A stretch of 64,000 bases of DNA from Amycolatopsis albispora (GCF_003312875.1 NZ_CP015163.1:6634001-6698000); one strand, 5' to 3'; positions 24,124 to 32,335 are shown, counted from the first letter of the stretch. Program-made: numbers and translations. Notes: generated by a model not told the origin, from the sequence alone.

Positions 24124-25032
24124 TTACCACTTCAGCCGCCAGGTCTGGCCGGTCAGCACGGGCCCGAAATCGCTGTTCGGCTGCTCGTCGACCAGCTCGA
24201 ACCCGGCCGCCTGGTAGATCCGGCGGGCCGAGGCGAGCAGGCTGACCGTCCACAGCTCCATCGTGGTGTATCCGACCGACTTCGCGAACGACACGCATTC
24301 GGCGACCAGCCGCGCACCGACGCCGTGCCCGCGCGCGCTCGGCTCCACCAGGAGCAGGCGCAGCTTGGCGGTCTGCTCGTCCTGGCCGCGGGCGCACATG
24401 ATCGACCCGACGCGCTCGCCGTTCAGCTCGGCGATCCAGGCGGCCTCGCGCACCGGGTCGCGATGGGCCAGGTAGTCCGCGACGATCCGGGCGACCAGCG
24501 CCTCGAAGCCGTCGTTCCAGCCGTGTTCCTGGGTGTAGACCGCGCCGTGGCGGTGCACCACCCAGCCGAGGTCCCCGGCGCGGGGCGCGCGCAGCACCAC
24601 GGTCGGGTCGTGCTCGCCGCCGACGATCCTGGTGATGGTGGCCATCGCGTCGAGCAGTTCGCGCTGCTCGTCCTCGCCGAACCGCGCGAGCAGCTCACCG
24701 ATCTGCGCGGAACTGCGCTGGTCGAGCACCGCAAAAACCTCGCGGCCGCGGTCGGTCAGCCGGACCACCTGACGGCGGGCGTCCTCGGCACTCCGCTCGC
24801 GCACCAGCAGCCCGCGCTCGCCCAGCCGCCCCAGCAGCCTGCTCGCATACCCCGCGTCCAACCCCAGCACGCGGCGCAGCTCGCCGACCTCAGTCCACTC
24901 ACGCCGAGCCAGCTCGAACAACACCCGGGACTCGCTCAGCGAGTACTCCGCGTCCACCGGCCCTTCGTTCAGCACCCCGATCACGCGCGTATACAACCTG
25001 TTGAACGCCCGAACCCGCTGCACCCTACTCAC
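24124..25032 (-). CDS. MarR regulator fused to GNAT acetyltransferase
   Basis: A 302-residue two-domain protein. Residues about 1-140 are a MarR winged helix (SLSESRVLFELARRE, ELRRVLGLDAGYASRLLGRL, ERSAEDARRQVVRLTDRG). Residues about 150-302 are a GNAT domain with the acetyl-CoA motif VEPSARGHGVGARLV and the late strand IYQAAGFELV. Such fusions couple gene control to acetylation; the substrate is unknown. GTG 25032 is preferred over ATG 25071 because a MarR-type palindrome occupies 25055-25067 and would otherwise lie inside codons 2-6. The protein begins VSRVQRVRAFNRLYT, a normal MarR opening. Confidence 0.87.
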   Translation of the reverse strand: MSRVQRVRAFNRLYTRVIGVLNEGPVDAEYSLSESRVLFELARREWTEVGELRRVLGLDAGYASRLLGRLGERGLLVRERSAEDARRQVVRLTDRGREVFAVLDQRSSAQIGELLARFGEDEQRELLDAMATITRIVGGEHDPTVVLRAPRAGDLGWVVHRHGAVYTQEHGWNDGFEALVARIVADYLAHRDPVREAAWIAELNGERVGSIMCARGQDEQTAKLRLLLVEPSARGHGVGARLVAECVSFAKSVGYTTMELWTVSLLASARRIYQAAGFELVDEQPNSDFGPVLTGQTWRLKW

Positions 25033-25054
25033 TTGCCCACCACAACAAACACCC

Positions 25055-25067
25055 TTGCCTAAGTCAA
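25055..25067. promoter_or_regulatory. MarR-type palindrome before the MarR-GNAT gene
   Basis: TTGCCTAAGTCAA is a near-perfect 13-bp palindrome (TTG.CTAAG.CAA), 22 bp upstream of the chosen GTG start. The position suggests autoregulation. Confidence 0.55.
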
Positions 25068-25373
25068 CCATTACCCCACAAGAAGGCCCCACCACAGAGC
25101 TACAAACCAAGTCACGAACTTCCGTTGGTTCCTCACCAAACGCCACCAGCGCCCGCCAAGGCGAGGAACTCGCACCGCGGGGGTCCGGGGGCTCGGCCCC
25201 CGGGGTATACGCAGCTCACGGCCACGGTGCAGGGCGATGCCGAAGGCGAGCCCAAACACGTGGAAACCCCGTGATGCTGCCAGGTCGGGGGTCCGCCAGC
25301 ATCACGGGGTCATTGGGGGTATCGACGCCATGTCTTGTGGCGTTACACCCCAGTCGTATTGTGTTCTAGGTCA
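25068..25373. other. Gene-free interval with hairpins
   Basis: About 300 bp upstream of the MarR-GNAT gene without a supportable coding region. It contains CCGGGGG-CTCGG-CCCCCGG (25185-25203), and a perfect 14-bp stem ACCCCGTGATGCTG...CAGCATCACGGGGT (arms 25266-25279 and 25297-25310, 17-nt loop). The second may be a terminator or an operator. Nothing else is recognised. Confidence 0.6.
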
Positions 25374-25406
25374 CTCGTGTGGGTGAAGCTCCACCCTGGT
25401 CACGAG
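25374..25406 (-). terminator. Hairpin downstream of the small conserved gene
   Basis: An outer stem CTCGTG/CACGAG and an inner GGGTG-aagct-CACCC form a long interrupted hairpin immediately after the small gene ending at 25410. Confidence 0.5.
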
Positions 25407-25409
25407 GGG

Positions 25410-25559
25410 TCAGCGCATGTGGGGCTGACGGGCCTGGGCGATCGCGATGAGCTCCTGACGAACGGTCGCGGTGGCCGCGGTGTCGATCGCCCGGTTCAGT
25501 GCCCGGCGAGTGCGAGCCTCGGCGCGGCGGGCACGGAGCTTGGCGGCGATGTTGTTCAT
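25410..25559 (-). CDS. Small basic conserved protein
   Basis: A 49-residue, Arg/Ala-rich helical protein (MNNIAAKLRARRAEARTRRA, then AIDTAATATVRQELIAIAQ). Proteins of this type and size recur in actinomycetes, as far as I recall, but no function is known to me. ATG 25559 has GAAGGGG 12 bp upstream; ATG 25571 is in frame but directly abuts that site. The net positive charge would suit nucleic-acid binding, which is only a guess. The 218 bp upstream, to the AAA ATPase stop, is relatively AT-rich and holds no other gene. Confidence 0.6.
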   Translation of the reverse strand: MNNIAAKLRARRAEARTRRALNRAIDTAATATVRQELIAIAQARQPHMR

Positions 25560-25777
25560 CGGTGTGTGCATCCCCTTCAAGGGTTTCGCTGGATCTCTCG
25601 GCTGACGTGGTCTAGTATGCCCGACTTCGCCGAAGATCGCCAATGATTATCCGGTGATCTGGCGCACGAGCCGACGAATCGTCGGCAGATCCCCCATTAA
25701 GCCCAATGCATTGTCCTCATCGGACTCTCTGGTGCTATCTAGCTCAAACGCTAGAAAACGAAATAAAGACCTGAACT

Positions 25778-26974
25778 TCAGTCGTCGATGCGGCTGAGCA
25801 GGTAGTGGCCGAAGTGCGGCACGGTGAACGCGATGCGCCCGCGTTCCGCGGAGTAGACCAGGCCCTTCTTCATCAGGCTGTCCCGCGCCGGTGACAGGCT
25901 GGACGGCTTCCGCCCCAGGTAGACGGCCACATCCGAGGTGCTCGCCGCCTCGTCGCGGCCCTGCGTCAGCTCGGCCATCGCGAGCAGGTACTCGCGTTCG
26001 GCGGGTGTCGCGCGCTCGTACCGCGAGCCGAAGAAGCCCACGGCCAGCTCCGACTCCGCCTCCGGTGCCGCGACCTGCACGTCCTTGACCGTGATCGGGT
26101 CGTCCGGCGCGGCGTCCCAGGCCGCCTTCGCGTAGGCCTGGATGAAGTACGGGTAACCGCCGGAGGCGTCGAAGAGCGCGTCCAGCGCCTCGGGCTCGAT
26201 CCCGGCCTCTTCCCGGTCGATCGGCGCGAGCACCGCGCGGTCGGCGTCCTCCCGGTCCAGCCGGTCGATCCGGGCGTACCGGAAAAGCCGCTCCGAATAG
26301 GACTTCGACGCCGACAGCACCGCGGGCACGTGCGGCAGCCCGGCGCCGACCACCACCAGCGGCGCGCCCGACTGCGACAGCTCGTGGCACGACGCGCACA
26401 ACGCGGACACGTCGTCCGGGCCGAGGTCCTGGATCTCGTCGATCAGCAGTGCGACCCCGGTGCCGACGTCCGCGGCCAGTTCGGCCACGTCGGTGAACAG
26501 TTCGACCAGGTCGATCTCGATGTCACCGGAGTCCGCGCGCCCCTGCGCGGCGGGCACGTCGATGCCCGGCTGCCAGCGGTCACGCAGCTTCGCGTCCGGC
26601 TTGGCGGCCCGCAGCGCGAACGCCTTGAGCACGCCCAGCACCGATTCCACCCGATCGGGCGCGCGGTGACGGACGGCGAGATCACGGATGGCCCGATGCA
26701 AAGCGGCCGACAGCGGCCGCCGCAGTTCGGCGTCCGGCCGTGCCTCGATCTTCCCCGCGCCCCAGCCGTGCCGGACCGCCATCGAGCGCAGCTCCCCGAG
26801 GAGCACCGTTTTGCCGACCCCGCGCAGGCCGGTCAGCACCAGGCTGCGTTCCGGGCGGCCGCGGGCCACCCGTTCCAGCACGACCTCGAAGGCACGCAGT
26901 TCGCGCTCCCGCCCCGCGAGTTCGGGCGGGCGCTGGCCGGCGCCGGGGGCGAACGGGTTGCGGATGGGGTCCAC
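25778..26974 (-). CDS. AAA ATPase with winged-helix C terminus (Orc1/Cdc6-like organisation)
   Basis: A 398-residue P-loop ATPase. It opens with an ELAGRERELRAFE box, then Walker A GLRGVGKTVLLGE (near 48-60), Walker B ALLIDEIQDLG and a sensor region PLVVVGAGLP. The C-terminal part (ATPAEREYLLAMAELTQGRD, SSLSPARDSLMKKGLVY) is a winged helix. The order AAA core plus wHTH recalls Orc1/Cdc6 and STAND-type ATPases; in actinomycetes these stand alone and their role is unknown. GTG 26974 gives the natural opening VDPIRNPFAPG. It is encoded alone, between the small basic protein and the MerR gene. Confidence 0.85.
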   Translation of the reverse strand: MDPIRNPFAPGAGQRPPELAGRERELRAFEVVLERVARGRPERSLVLTGLRGVGKTVLLGELRSMAVRHGWGAGKIEARPDAELRRPLSAALHRAIRDLAVRHRAPDRVESVLGVLKAFALRAAKPDAKLRDRWQPGIDVPAAQGRADSGDIEIDLVELFTDVAELAADVGTGVALLIDEIQDLGPDDVSALCASCHELSQSGAPLVVVGAGLPHVPAVLSASKSYSERLFRYARIDRLDREDADRAVLAPIDREEAGIEPEALDALFDASGGYPYFIQAYAKAAWDAAPDDPITVKDVQVAAPEAESELAVGFFGSRYERATPAEREYLLAMAELTQGRDEAASTSDVAVYLGRKPSSLSPARDSLMKKGLVYSAERGRIAFTVPHFGHYLLSRIDD

Positions 26975-27070
26975 TCTCGAACCGTATCGGCCTTTATAGC
27001 GTCCGGCCGATAATCCGGCAGAAATGCCAAGGCGTGTCGTGGCCAGGTCTGCAGCCCTGGCCACTCCGGT

Positions 27071-27817
27071 CTAGTCGGTGAGGTTGCGCTCGCCGTAGAC
27101 CTTCATCGCGTCGCGGATGTACGCCGCGGTTCCCTTGCCGTGCTGGTCGTAGTTGGCCGTGAACCGCTCGTCGGACACGTACAGCTCACCCAGGCCGATG
27201 AAGTAGCACTTGCTCACCTCGACGGTCTTCGCCAGCCAGTCGTGCTGACGCTGGGTGATGGCCTGCGCGACCGGCCCGTCCGCGGGCTCCCCCGCCCGCA
27301 GCGCGCCGGCGAAGTCGCGGGCGATGTCGACCTGCTCCTGCTGGAACGCCTTCTTCTCGGCGTCGCTCAGTGACCGCCACCAGCGGTCGCCCTTCTCGTA
27401 GGCGTCCTTGCCCCAGCGCTCGACGACCTCGTCCTTGTACCGGCTGTGGTCGAACCCGTCAAAAACCTCTTCCGCCATCAGTTGCTCACCTCCTTCCGTT
27501 TTCCGCAGGGTCGTGCGCACCGACTCGATCTGCCGCCCGATCCGGTCCCGTTCCCGTTCGAGCAGCTCGAGATGGGTGCGCAGGGCGGCGGCCGGGTCCC
27601 GCTCGCCCGCCAGCACCTCGGCGATGGCGGGCAGCCCGAGCCCCAGTTCGCGCAGCAGCAGGATCCGCTGCAGGCGCACCAGTGCCCGTTCGTCGTAGTA
27701 GCGGTAACCGTTGCGGCCGACCCTGGTCGGTTCCAGCAACCCCACCTGCCCGTAGTGGCGCAGGGTCCGGCTGGTGGTCCCGGCCGTGCGGGCGATGTCC
27801 TGGATCGACCACTCCAC
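27071..27817 (-). CDS. MerR-family regulator with TipAS ligand-binding domain
   Basis: A 248-residue TipAL-like regulator. The N-terminal MerR winged helix (WSIQDIARTAGTTSRTLRHY, then GYRYYDERALVRLQRILLLRELG) is followed by a coiled coil (about 75-110) and a TipAS domain (about 115-245: WWRSLSDAEKKAFQQEQ, CYFIGLGELYVSDERF). TipAS domains bind thiopeptide-like and other antibiotics. GTG 27817 has GGAGG 8-9 bp upstream. The promoter at 27858-27888 has MerR architecture, so the protein most likely activates its own gene. No obvious target operon follows on the same strand. Confidence 0.92.
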   Translation of the reverse strand: MEWSIQDIARTAGTTSRTLRHYGQVGLLEPTRVGRNGYRYYDERALVRLQRILLLRELGLGLPAIAEVLAGERDPAAALRTHLELLERERDRIGRQIESVRTTLRKTEGGEQLMAEEVFDGFDHSRYKDEVVERWGKDAYEKGDRWWRSLSDAEKKAFQQEQVDIARDFAGALRAGEPADGPVAQAITQRQHDWLAKTVEVSKCYFIGLGELYVSDERFTANYDQHGKGTAAYIRDAMKVYGERNLTD

Positions 27818-27857
27818 CGCGTCCGCCTCCCTCAGACCTCGTTCGCTGACCAGACCC

Positions 27858-27888
27858 ACGGTAGAAGTTGACGCAACGTCAAGGTCAA
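27858..27888 (-). promoter_or_regulatory. MerR-type promoter with 19-bp spacer
   Basis: On the minus strand: -35 TTGACC (27888-27883), a 19-bp spacer, then -10 TACCGT (27863-27858). The spacer holds the palindrome TTGACG-TTG-CGTCAA (27882-27868). An over-long spacer with a dyad is the signature of MerR-activated promoters. It lies 40 bp upstream of the MerR start codon. Confidence 0.8.
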
Positions 27889-27895
27889 CCCCGAA

Positions 27896-29104
27896 TCAGA
27901 AATCCGTCCCGCACCAGGGCACGGCGGTGCCGCCGAACAGGACGTCCGCCCTGGCCAGCGCCTTCGGATCGGTGGTGTGAACGCGTCCGGCGGCGGCCAG
28001 CGTGCTCGCCCGCCAGCCGCCGAGGTAGAGCATGCCGAGCGTGTCGGCGTCCAGGCTGAGGTCCGCGTCGGCGGTGGTGCGCTCGGCGCCGTCCTCGCTG
28101 ATCCGGTAGCGGCCGTCGTTCTCCGGCAGCCGGGGGTCGCGCACCTCGATCACCACCGGCTCGGCGGGCTGGTATCCCCTGGACGCAAGCGCTTGCGGCA
28201 GGTCGGCCAGCCGCAGCCACAGGTGGTCCTTCACCGCCAGCACGCCCACCGCACGCGGGTTCTCCAGCAGCAGTTCGAGCGGCTCGTCGAGCGGCCGGGA
28301 CTTCACGCGGATCTTCGTCACCAGGTCGATCGACAGCAGGAACCGCCACAGCCCGGCGAGCGCGCCCGGGTTCGCCGCGTGCAGGTCGAGGACCTCCAGC
28401 GCGGTGCCGGCGCCGGGCTGCTCGAAGGTGTCGAGCGAAACCGGGCGGTAGGTGGCGAAGCCGTCGTCGGCGCCGTGGTGGTCGCGGTGCACGGCGACCA
28501 GGTAGCCGTCGCGGTCGAGCACCCGGTCGTGCCCCCACCGCCACCACGACTCGTCCCGCGTGATCATGCCCGGCCGGTACGGGACGGTCGCCGCATACAG
28601 CTCGCGGGGCACGGTCAGCGCCTCGGCACCGGACAGCAGGCGCACCGAACCGGTCACCGGCACGTCCGCCCGCACCCGCGTCCGCTCGACCATGAGGTGC
28701 TTGGCCTGGCACGAGACGCCGTAGCCGAACCGCCCGTAGATGGTGGCTTCGCTGGCGTGCAGCACGGCCACCGGCTCGCCGCGGTCACGGCAGTCGTGCA
28801 GCTGCGTGGTCAGCAGCTCGGTGACCACGCCGCGCCGGGTGCGGTCCGCGCGCACGCCGACCCACGCCACCGCGGCCGCGGGCACCCGTCCGCCGGGCAC
28901 CGCCAGCTCGACGGCGGCGGACGCGGTCATCCCGATCGGCTCGCCCCGCTCGAAGGCGCCGAAGGTCCGCTCGGTGCCGAACAGGTGCTGGGCGGCGCTC
29001 CACTGCCGGTCGGTGAGCGGCGGGTGGTGCAGGGCGCGGGCGACCATGTCCAGGGTCGGCCGGCGTTCGTGGTCCTCCGGATGCCGGACGGTGAAGTCGG
29101 TCAT
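27896..29104 (-). CDS. eis: Eis-like GNAT acetyltransferase
   Basis: A 402-residue homologue of the mycobacterial Eis acetyltransferase, which acetylates aminoglycosides and other amines. The first GNAT domain carries the acetyl-CoA loop VGVRADRTRRGVVTELL and the motif ATIYGRFGYG, where Tyr is the general acid in Eis. A second degenerate GNAT domain (about 150-290) and a C-terminal SCP2-like domain follow. The chain ends in Phe (WCGTDF), matching the Eis feature of a C-terminal carboxylate acting as base. ATG 29104 is the better spaced of two starts behind GGAAGG; ATG 29110 is possible. It may confer antibiotic tolerance. Confidence 0.9.
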   Translation of the reverse strand: MTDFTVRHPEDHERRPTLDMVARALHHPPLTDRQWSAAQHLFGTERTFGAFERGEPIGMTASAAVELAVPGGRVPAAAVAWVGVRADRTRRGVVTELLTTQLHDCRDRGEPVAVLHASEATIYGRFGYGVSCQAKHLMVERTRVRADVPVTGSVRLLSGAEALTVPRELYAATVPYRPGMITRDESWWRWGHDRVLDRDGYLVAVHRDHHGADDGFATYRPVSLDTFEQPGAGTALEVLDLHAANPGALAGLWRFLLSIDLVTKIRVKSRPLDEPLELLLENPRAVGVLAVKDHLWLRLADLPQALASRGYQPAEPVVIEVRDPRLPENDGRYRISEDGAERTTADADLSLDADTLGMLYLGGWRASTLAAAGRVHTTDPKALARADVLFGGTAVPWCGTDF

Positions 29105-29163
29105 GGTCATGATCCTTCCAGGGTTCACCTCGAAGTCGCCTTGAGCTGGTTAGCTCGCCGGCC

Positions 29164-30201
29164 ATGAGACTCCTCCCCAAGGCGCTGGTCGCGGCACTGG
29201 TGGTGACCGTGCTCGGCGGTTCCGCCGCGCAGGCGCATCCCCGCAAGGACTTCGACATCCAGGCTCACCGCGGCGGCATCGGGCTGACCGTCGAAGGCAC
29301 GCTCGCCGCCTTCGCCACCGCGCTGGAACTCGGCGTCACCACGCTGGAACTGGACATCCAGATCACCAAGGACGGCCGGGACGTGGTCACGCACGACCGG
29401 AAGACGAACCCGGCGAAGTGCGCCGACACCCAGCCCGCCTTCCCGGGTGACCCGGCCTTCCCGTACGCGGGCAAGTACGTCAAGGACCTGACCTTCGCGC
29501 AGGTGCGCACGCTCGACTGCGGCTCGCAGAAGCTGCCGAACTACCCGGACCAGCAGCTCTCCCCCGGCGCGAAGATGCCGACGCTGCGCGAGGTGTTCGA
29601 CCTGGCGCGCCAATACCGCGCCTGGGGCATCCGGTTCAACATCGAGACCAAGGTGGAGGCGGCCGCGCCGCACGAGACCGCGCCGCGTGAGCAGTTCGTC
29701 GAGCGGGCCGCGCGCGAGATCACCTTCTCCGGGTTCGCGCACCGGACCACCGTGCAGAGCTTCGACTGGGGCGCGCTGATGCTGATGCGGAAGACCGCGC
29801 CCTGGCTGAAGACGGTCGCGCTCACCCAGCCGGAGTTCCTGCAGGCCGGCCAGCCGGGCAAGTCGCCGTGGCTGGGCGGGCTGGACATCGACGACTTCGG
29901 CGGCAGCCCGGTGCGCGCGGTCAAGTCGTTCGGCGCGAGCGCGCTCTCACCGGTCCACGGCAATCCGCAGGGCGGCTCGGTGAACGACCCGAACTACCTG
30001 CCGTTCACCACGAAGGCGCTGGTGGACGAGGCGCACCGGGCCGGGCTCAAGGTGATCCCGTGGACCATCAACGACAAGCCGACCATGCACAAGCTTATTG
30101 ACGACGGCGTGGACGGCATCATCACCGACTACCCGAACCGGCTGCGTGAGGTGGCCGCCGAGCGCGGGTTCGCCCTGCCGCGGTCCTATTCCGTTCGATA
30201 A
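29164..30201 (+). CDS. Secreted glycerophosphodiester phosphodiesterase
   Basis: A 345-residue exported enzyme hydrolysing glycerophosphodiesters to glycerol 3-phosphate and an alcohol. The signal peptide is residues 1-24 (cleavage near AQA-H). Catalytic features are IQAHRGG (first His and Arg), TLELDIQITKDG (Glu and Asp metal ligands) and TNPAKC after the second His in VTHDR. FNIETK supplies the later Glu and Lys. The C-terminal KVIPWTINDKP and GVDGIITDYP motifs complete the TIM barrel. It is divergent from the eis-like gene (59-bp gap) and followed by a perfect hairpin. Confidence 0.94.
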   Translation: MRLLPKALVAALVVTVLGGSAAQAHPRKDFDIQAHRGGIGLTVEGTLAAFATALELGVTTLELDIQITKDGRDVVTHDRKTNPAKCADTQPAFPGDPAFPYAGKYVKDLTFAQVRTLDCGSQKLPNYPDQQLSPGAKMPTLREVFDLARQYRAWGIRFNIETKVEAAAPHETAPREQFVERAAREITFSGFAHRTTVQSFDWGALMLMRKTAPWLKTVALTQPEFLQAGQPGKSPWLGGLDIDDFGGSPVRAVKSFGASALSPVHGNPQGGSVNDPNYLPFTTKALVDEAHRAGLKVIPWTINDKPTMHKLIDDGVDGIITDYPNRLREVAAERGFALPRSYSVR

Positions 30202-30206
30202 CGGGG

Positions 30207-30244
30207 TATGGGGCTTTCTAGTGTCAGGACTAGAAAGCCCCATA
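30207..30244 (+). terminator. Perfect 16-bp hairpin after GDPD
   Basis: TATGGGGCTTTCTAGT (30207-30222) and its exact reverse complement (30229-30244) flank the loop GTCAGG. It begins 6 bp after the stop codon. There is no long T tract, so it could act in either direction. Confidence 0.75.
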
Positions 30245-30292
30245 GGTTGGTAGTGAGGGGTGAGAACGCGGGGATTTGGGTACGTTCAACGC

Positions 30293-30829
30293 ATGATTCT
30301 GCGTCGTCTGGCCCGCCCCCTCCTCGCGTCGATCTTCATCAGCGGCGGCATCAACGCGCTGCGGCAGGCGGAGGGCCACGCCGAAGCCGCCAAACCGCTG
30401 CTGGACAGCACCGTCGGCCGGTACGCCGACCGGCTGCCCGAGCAGGTGCCCACCGACCCGGTGACCCTCGTCCGGGTGGACGCGGTGGCGAAGATCGCCG
30501 CCGGTTCGCTGTTCGCGCTGGGCAAGGCGCCGAGGTTGTCCGCGCTGGTGCTGCTCGGCAGCCTGGTGCCGACCACGGTGGCCGGGCACCCGTTCTGGGC
30601 GGAGAAGGACGAGCAGGCGAAGCAGCAGCAGCTGATCCACTTCCTGAAGAACGCCGGCCTGGCCGGTGGCCTGCTGCTCGCCGCCGCCGACACGCACGGC
30701 AAGCCGTCGCTGGGCTGGCGCGCCAAGAAGGCCGCGAAGGTGGCGGGCAAGCAGGCCCAGTCACTGCAGAAAACCGCCGGGAAGCAGACCCGCAAGGCCC
30801 GCAAGCGCGCGAAGCAGCTCACCAGCTAG
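30293..30829 (+). CDS. DoxX-family membrane protein
   Basis: A 178-residue membrane protein. It starts MILRRLARPLLASIFISGG, the standard DoxX opening, and has about four hydrophobic segments before a long basic tail rich in Lys and Arg (about 140-178). In mycobacteria a DoxX protein supports a membrane-associated oxidoreductase complex; whether that applies here is unknown. ATG 30293 has no ribosome site. A possible -10 element TACGTT (30281-30286) lies 6 bp upstream, suggesting a leaderless transcript. It converges on the thiolase gene, with a dispersed hairpin repeat between them. Confidence 0.85.
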   Translation: MILRRLARPLLASIFISGGINALRQAEGHAEAAKPLLDSTVGRYADRLPEQVPTDPVTLVRVDAVAKIAAGSLFALGKAPRLSALVLLGSLVPTTVAGHPFWAEKDEQAKQQQLIHFLKNAGLAGGLLLAAADTHGKPSLGWRAKKAAKVAGKQAQSLQKTAGKQTRKARKRAKQLTS

Positions 30830-30837
30830 CCATGGGA

Positions 30838-30938
30838 TGTCACGAATGTGGCTTTCGGGACTCCCGCCCGTCGCCCGCCGCCACCCTCAACGGAGCTTCG
30901 CGCTGTGCTGCCGGGTCTCGAAAGCCACATTCGTGACA
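30838..30938. repeat. Dispersed hairpin repeat, copy 2 (20-bp arms, 61-bp loop)
   Basis: Perfect arms at 30838-30857 and 30919-30938 start TGTCACGAATGTGGCTTTCG and end with its reverse complement. The 61-bp spacer is unlike that of the other copies. It occupies the gap between convergent DoxX and thiolase genes. Confidence 0.9.
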
Positions 30939-30946
30939 CTAGGCGG

Positions 30947-32236
30947 CTACCGCTCCAGGATCGCGGTGATGCCCTGGCCACCGGCCGCGCACACCGAGAT
31001 CAGGCCCCGCCCGGAGCCCTTCTCGGCGAGCAGCTTCGCCAGCGTGGCCACGATCCGCCCGCCGGTCGCCGCGAACGGGTGACCTGCGGCCAGCGACGAG
31101 CCGTTCACGTTCAGCTTCGCCCGGTCGATCGAGCCCAGCGGCGTGTCCAGGCCAAGCTTCTCCTTCGCGAAAGCCGGGTCCTCCCACGCCTTCAGCGTCG
31201 CCAGCACCTGCGACGCGAACGCCTCGTGGATCTCGTAGAAGTCGAAGTCCTGCAGGGTCAGGCCCGCCTGCTCCAGCATCCGCGGCACCGCGTACGCGGG
31301 CGCCATCAGCAGCCCCTCGTCACCGTGCACGTAGTCGACCGCCGCCGTCTGCGAGAAGGTCAGGTACGCCAGCACCGGCAGCTTGCGCGCCTTCGCCCAC
31401 TCCTCGGTGGCCAGCAGCACGGTCGAGGCGCCGTCGGTCAGCGGCGTCGAGTTGCCCGCGGTCATCGTCCCCTCGGGACCGCCGAAGGTCGGCTTCAGCT
31501 TCGCCAGCTTCTCCACGCTCGAATCCGGGCGCAGGTTCTGGTCCTTCGACAGCTTCAGGAAGGGCGTCAGCAGGTCGTCGAAGAAGCCGCGGTCGTAGGC
31601 GGCGGCCAGGTTCCGGTGGCTGGCGGCGGCGAGTTCGTCCTGCTCGGCGCGCGAAACGTTCCACACCTTCGCGGTCAGCGCCGCGTGCTCGCCCATCGAC
31701 AGGCCGGTGCGCGGCTCGGCATTGCGCGGGATCTCCGGCACGATGTGGCCGGGCCGGATCTTCGCCGCGAGCCTGAGCCGCTCACCCGCGGTCTTCGCCG
31801 CGTTCAGCTGGACCAGGATCCGGCGCAGGTCGTCGTTCACCGCGAGCGGCGCGTCGCTGGTGGTGTCCACGCCACCGGCGATAGCCGAGTCGATCTGCCC
31901 GAGCGCGATCTTGTTCGCCACCGTGACGATCGCCTGCAACCCGGTGCCGCAGGCCATCTGCAGGTCGGTGGCCGGGGTCTCGGGCGAGAGCTTGCTGCCC
32001 AGCACGCATTCGCGGGCCAGGTTGAAGTCGCGGGCGTGCTTGAGCACCGCACCGGCGGCCACCTCGCCGATCCGCTCGCCCTGCAGGGAGAAGCGGCTGA
32101 CCAGGCCGTCCAGCGCAGCGGTCAGCATGTCCTGGTTCGAGGCCCGCGCGTACGGGCCGTTCGACCGCGCGAACGGGATCCGGTTGCCGCCCACGATGGC
32201 GACCCTGCGGACCTGCGGTGCCTTCTTCGTGGCCAT
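30947..32236 (-). CDS. fadA2: Acetyl-CoA acyltransferase (FadA2-like thiolase)
   Basis: A 429-residue thiolase that cleaves or forms 3-ketoacyl-CoA. The nucleophile is Cys96 in DLQMACGTGLQA. The later motifs YEIHEAFASQV, NGSSLAAGHPFAATGGR (His) and the terminal VCAAGGQG (second Cys) are intact. The sequence opening KKAPQVRRVAIVGGNRIPFARSNGPYA is of the FadI/FadA2 group. In Mycobacterium tuberculosis FadA2 is divergent from FabG4 and HtdX, exactly as here. ATG 32236 follows GGAGGAAAG. The longer in-frame extension upstream is a shadow of the opposite gene. A TetR-type palindrome lies in the divergent promoter. Confidence 0.94.
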   Translation of the reverse strand: MATKKAPQVRRVAIVGGNRIPFARSNGPYARASNQDMLTAALDGLVSRFSLQGERIGEVAAGAVLKHARDFNLARECVLGSKLSPETPATDLQMACGTGLQAIVTVANKIALGQIDSAIAGGVDTTSDAPLAVNDDLRRILVQLNAAKTAGERLRLAAKIRPGHIVPEIPRNAEPRTGLSMGEHAALTAKVWNVSRAEQDELAAASHRNLAAAYDRGFFDDLLTPFLKLSKDQNLRPDSSVEKLAKLKPTFGGPEGTMTAGNSTPLTDGASTVLLATEEWAKARKLPVLAYLTFSQTAAVDYVHGDEGLLMAPAYAVPRMLEQAGLTLQDFDFYEIHEAFASQVLATLKAWEDPAFAKEKLGLDTPLGSIDRAKLNVNGSSLAAGHPFAATGGRIVATLAKLLAEKGSGRGLISVCAAGGQGITAILER

Positions 32237-32275
32237 CTTTCCTCCGAGGCGAGTTTTGTGAGGTACTTCGGAGTG

Positions 32276-32297
32276 TAACCTACTCGCTAGTAGGTTA
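32276..32297. promoter_or_regulatory. TetR-type operator between fadA2 and fabG4
   Basis: TAACCTACT-CGCT-AGTAGGTTA is a perfect dyad with 9-bp arms. The same half-site (ACCTACTCG) recurs at 35271 upstream of the SCP2 pair and opposite the TetR gene, which makes that TetR the likely binder of both. Confidence 0.8.
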
Positions 32298-32335
32298 GGC
32301 TGCACAGTGACACCGGACGCAGGAGAGGGACGGTC

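Noticed and set aside
25647..26399. Second minus-strand frame over the AAA ATPase
   Set aside because: Arg/Gly-rich shadow of the real ATPase frame with no motif.
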